In this document: positions 6,042 through 6,974 of the stretch, piece by piece | Layout of the letters: each line of letters begins with the position of its first letter | Numbering within the stretch: the first letter of the stretch is position 1 | Source of the DNA: Chitinophaga pinensis | GTDB taxonomy: Bacteria > Bacteroidota > Bacteroidia > SXHM01 | Reading direction: 5' to 3' | Assembly: GCA_945889235.1 (NCBI GenBank) | Contig: CAMDBK010000167.1 | Coordinates: 1 to 6,974 of the forward strand | DNA: 6,974 bases | Program-made: the position numbers and the translations under genes | The notes under the pieces: model-generated | The model's input: only the letters and a program-made list of their open reading frames with translations | What the model was told of the DNA's origin: nothing | Database searches by the model: none

Positions 6042-6080
6042 AAATTTTATGTACTACTAATCCAGTACATTACATTCACC

Positions 6081-6974
6081 TCAACTAATTATCCCCGCAA
6101 TAGTAGCAGACAAGTACGAAGCCAACGTTCCACAGAACAAGGCTCTCATGCCTAATTTGGCAAGGTCGGCCCTGCGCTCGGGCGCTAACGCACCAATACC
6201 GCCAATCTGCATACCAACGCTGCTGAAGTTGGCAAAGCCGCAAATAGCAATGCTGATAATAAGCAATCCTTTATCGCTGACAATGGGAACGGTATTGCTT
6301 GTTAAATTTTTGAAGGCTACAAACTCATTCACGGTAAGTTTTTGTCCTAATAATGTTGCAGCATTGTTTACATCTTCCATCGGAATGCCCATGCTCCATG
6401 CAAAAGGGAAAAACAGTTTCCCGAAAATATAATCCAGTGTAAGTCCGTCCCAAAGGTGGCCGAGCGACCAGTTGATAAGTGCAATGAGTGCAATAAAACC
6501 AATGAGCATGGCAATCACATTCATGGAGATTTTAAAACCCTCGGCAGCACCGTGACTGATGGCATCAATCAGATTGCTGTATTCGCTTTTTACTTCCAGC
6601 TTAACGTTGCCCATGGTTTGCGATTCTTCGGTTTCGGGGAACACAATTTTGGAGATAACCAAGGCACCGGGTGCTGCCATCAAACTGGCGGCAATCAGGT
6701 ATTCGGCCTTAGCGCCCATGTTGGCATACACAATTAAAATACCACCGGCAATGCAGGCAAGGCTTCCGCTCATGGAAGCCAGCAACTCGCTTTTGGTCAT
6801 TCCCGAAAGATAAGGGCGTATCATAACCTGCGCTTCTACCTGCCCCACAAATGCACTGGCTACATTGCTCAGCGCCTCGGCACCGCTAACGCGCATTATA
6901 AAATTCATGGCTTTAGCAATGACAGAAACTACGCGCTGCATAAAACCGATATGATAAAGTATAGCCACCAGAAT
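6081..6974 (-). CDS. concentrative nucleoside transporter, CNT/NupC family (5' truncated by window edge)
   Basis: An inner-membrane Na+- or H+-coupled importer of nucleosides. The leftward frame is still open at the window end, so the GTG at 6966-6968 is an internal valine (the frame reads I-L-V-A-I-L-Y-H-I-G), not the start. About 297 residues are visible of the 400-430 usual for the family; the first membrane helices are missing. Counting from that valine, family blocks are GAEALSNVASAFVGQVEAQ (29-47) with RPYL (51-54), SMSGSLACIAGGI (66-77), NNAATLLGQKLTVNEFVAF (201-219), GFANFSSVGMQIGGIGALAPERR (244-266) and GTLASYLSATIAGII (280-294). NEF, NFSS and QxE correspond to substrate-contacting sites in the Vibrio CNT structure. 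At the usual GQTEAP position this protein has GQVEAQ. It converges on the T9SS protein gene with a 39-bp gap; no strong terminator is visible there, only a 6-bp AT-rich inverted repeat (6049-6070). Substrate preference cannot be read from sequence alone. Confidence 0.92.
   Translation of the reverse strand: MLVAILYHIGFMQRVVSVIAKAMNFIMRVSGAEALSNVASAFVGQVEAQVMIRPYLSGMTKSELLASMSGSLACIAGGILIVYANMGAKAEYLIAASLMAAPGALVISKIVFPETEESQTMGNVKLEVKSEYSNLIDAISHGAAEGFKISMNVIAMLIGFIALIALINWSLGHLWDGLTLDYIFGKLFFPFAWSMGIPMEDVNNAATLLGQKLTVNEFVAFKNLTSNTVPIVSDKGLLIISIAICGFANFSSVGMQIGGIGALAPERRADLAKLGMRALFCGTLASYLSATIAGIIS

Noticed and set aside
6049..6070. Inverted repeat ATGTAC / GTACAT in the 39-bp convergent gap as a terminator
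   Set aside because: The stem is only 6 bp, half of it A/T or weak pairs, with a 10-base loop and no T-tract after it on either strand; not enough to call a terminator.
6148..6813. Rightward open frames opposite the nucleoside transporter
   Set aside because: The minus strand encodes an unmistakable CNT transporter throughout; the plus-strand products show no domain and are antisense shadows.

Overview
The window looks like ordinary chromosome of a Bacteroidota (Bacteroidetes) bacterium, probably a free-living or environmental member of the Chitinophagales/Sphingobacteriales type. The evidence is a GWxTD-domain protein, a type IX secretion (T9SS) type B sorting domain, futalosine-pathway menaquinone synthesis, Bacteroidota-type promoter elements (TTTG / TAnnTTTG), starts without Shine-Dalgarno sequences, and AT-rich spacers. 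No phage, transposon, CRISPR, tRNA or rRNA sequence was seen.

Layout, left to right. (a) Positions 1-762 (+) hold the C-terminal part of a GWxTD-domain protein cut by the window edge. (b) Positions 834-1670 (+) hold mqnD, 1,4-dihydroxy-6-naphthoate synthase. It is preceded by a short run of imperfect 7-bp repeats and contains a second, unrelated 7-bp tandem repeat inside the reading frame. (c) A strong hairpin at 1685-1717 has a T-run on both strands and ends transcription from both sides. (d) A leftward two-gene unit runs from 4359 to 1739: a large secreted modular protein (759 aa; 75 uninterrupted Gly-X-Y collagen triplets, a PKD-like domain and an ALK/LTK-like glycine-rich domain), then, 11 bp later, a 109-aa secreted protein of unknown function. 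(e) A 206-bp AT-rich divergent spacer (4360-4565) carries a plausible promoter in each direction. (f) Positions 4566-6041 (+) hold a secreted protein with four Ig-like repeats, one PKD domain and a T9SS type B C-terminal sorting domain. (g) Positions 6081-6974 (-) hold the C-terminal three quarters or so of a concentrative nucleoside transporter (CNT/NupC family), cut by the right edge.

The most distinctive part is the divergent surface-protein pair at 1739-6041. One side encodes a collagen-like fibre without a recognisable T9SS signal; the other encodes a repeat adhesin with one. The collagen-like protein joins a Gly-X-Y triple-helix segment, bracketed by two copies of a tail-fibre-like module, to a polyglycine domain. 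A shared role in the cell surface or extracellular matrix is an inference from layout. The flanking metabolic and transport genes look unrelated to it.
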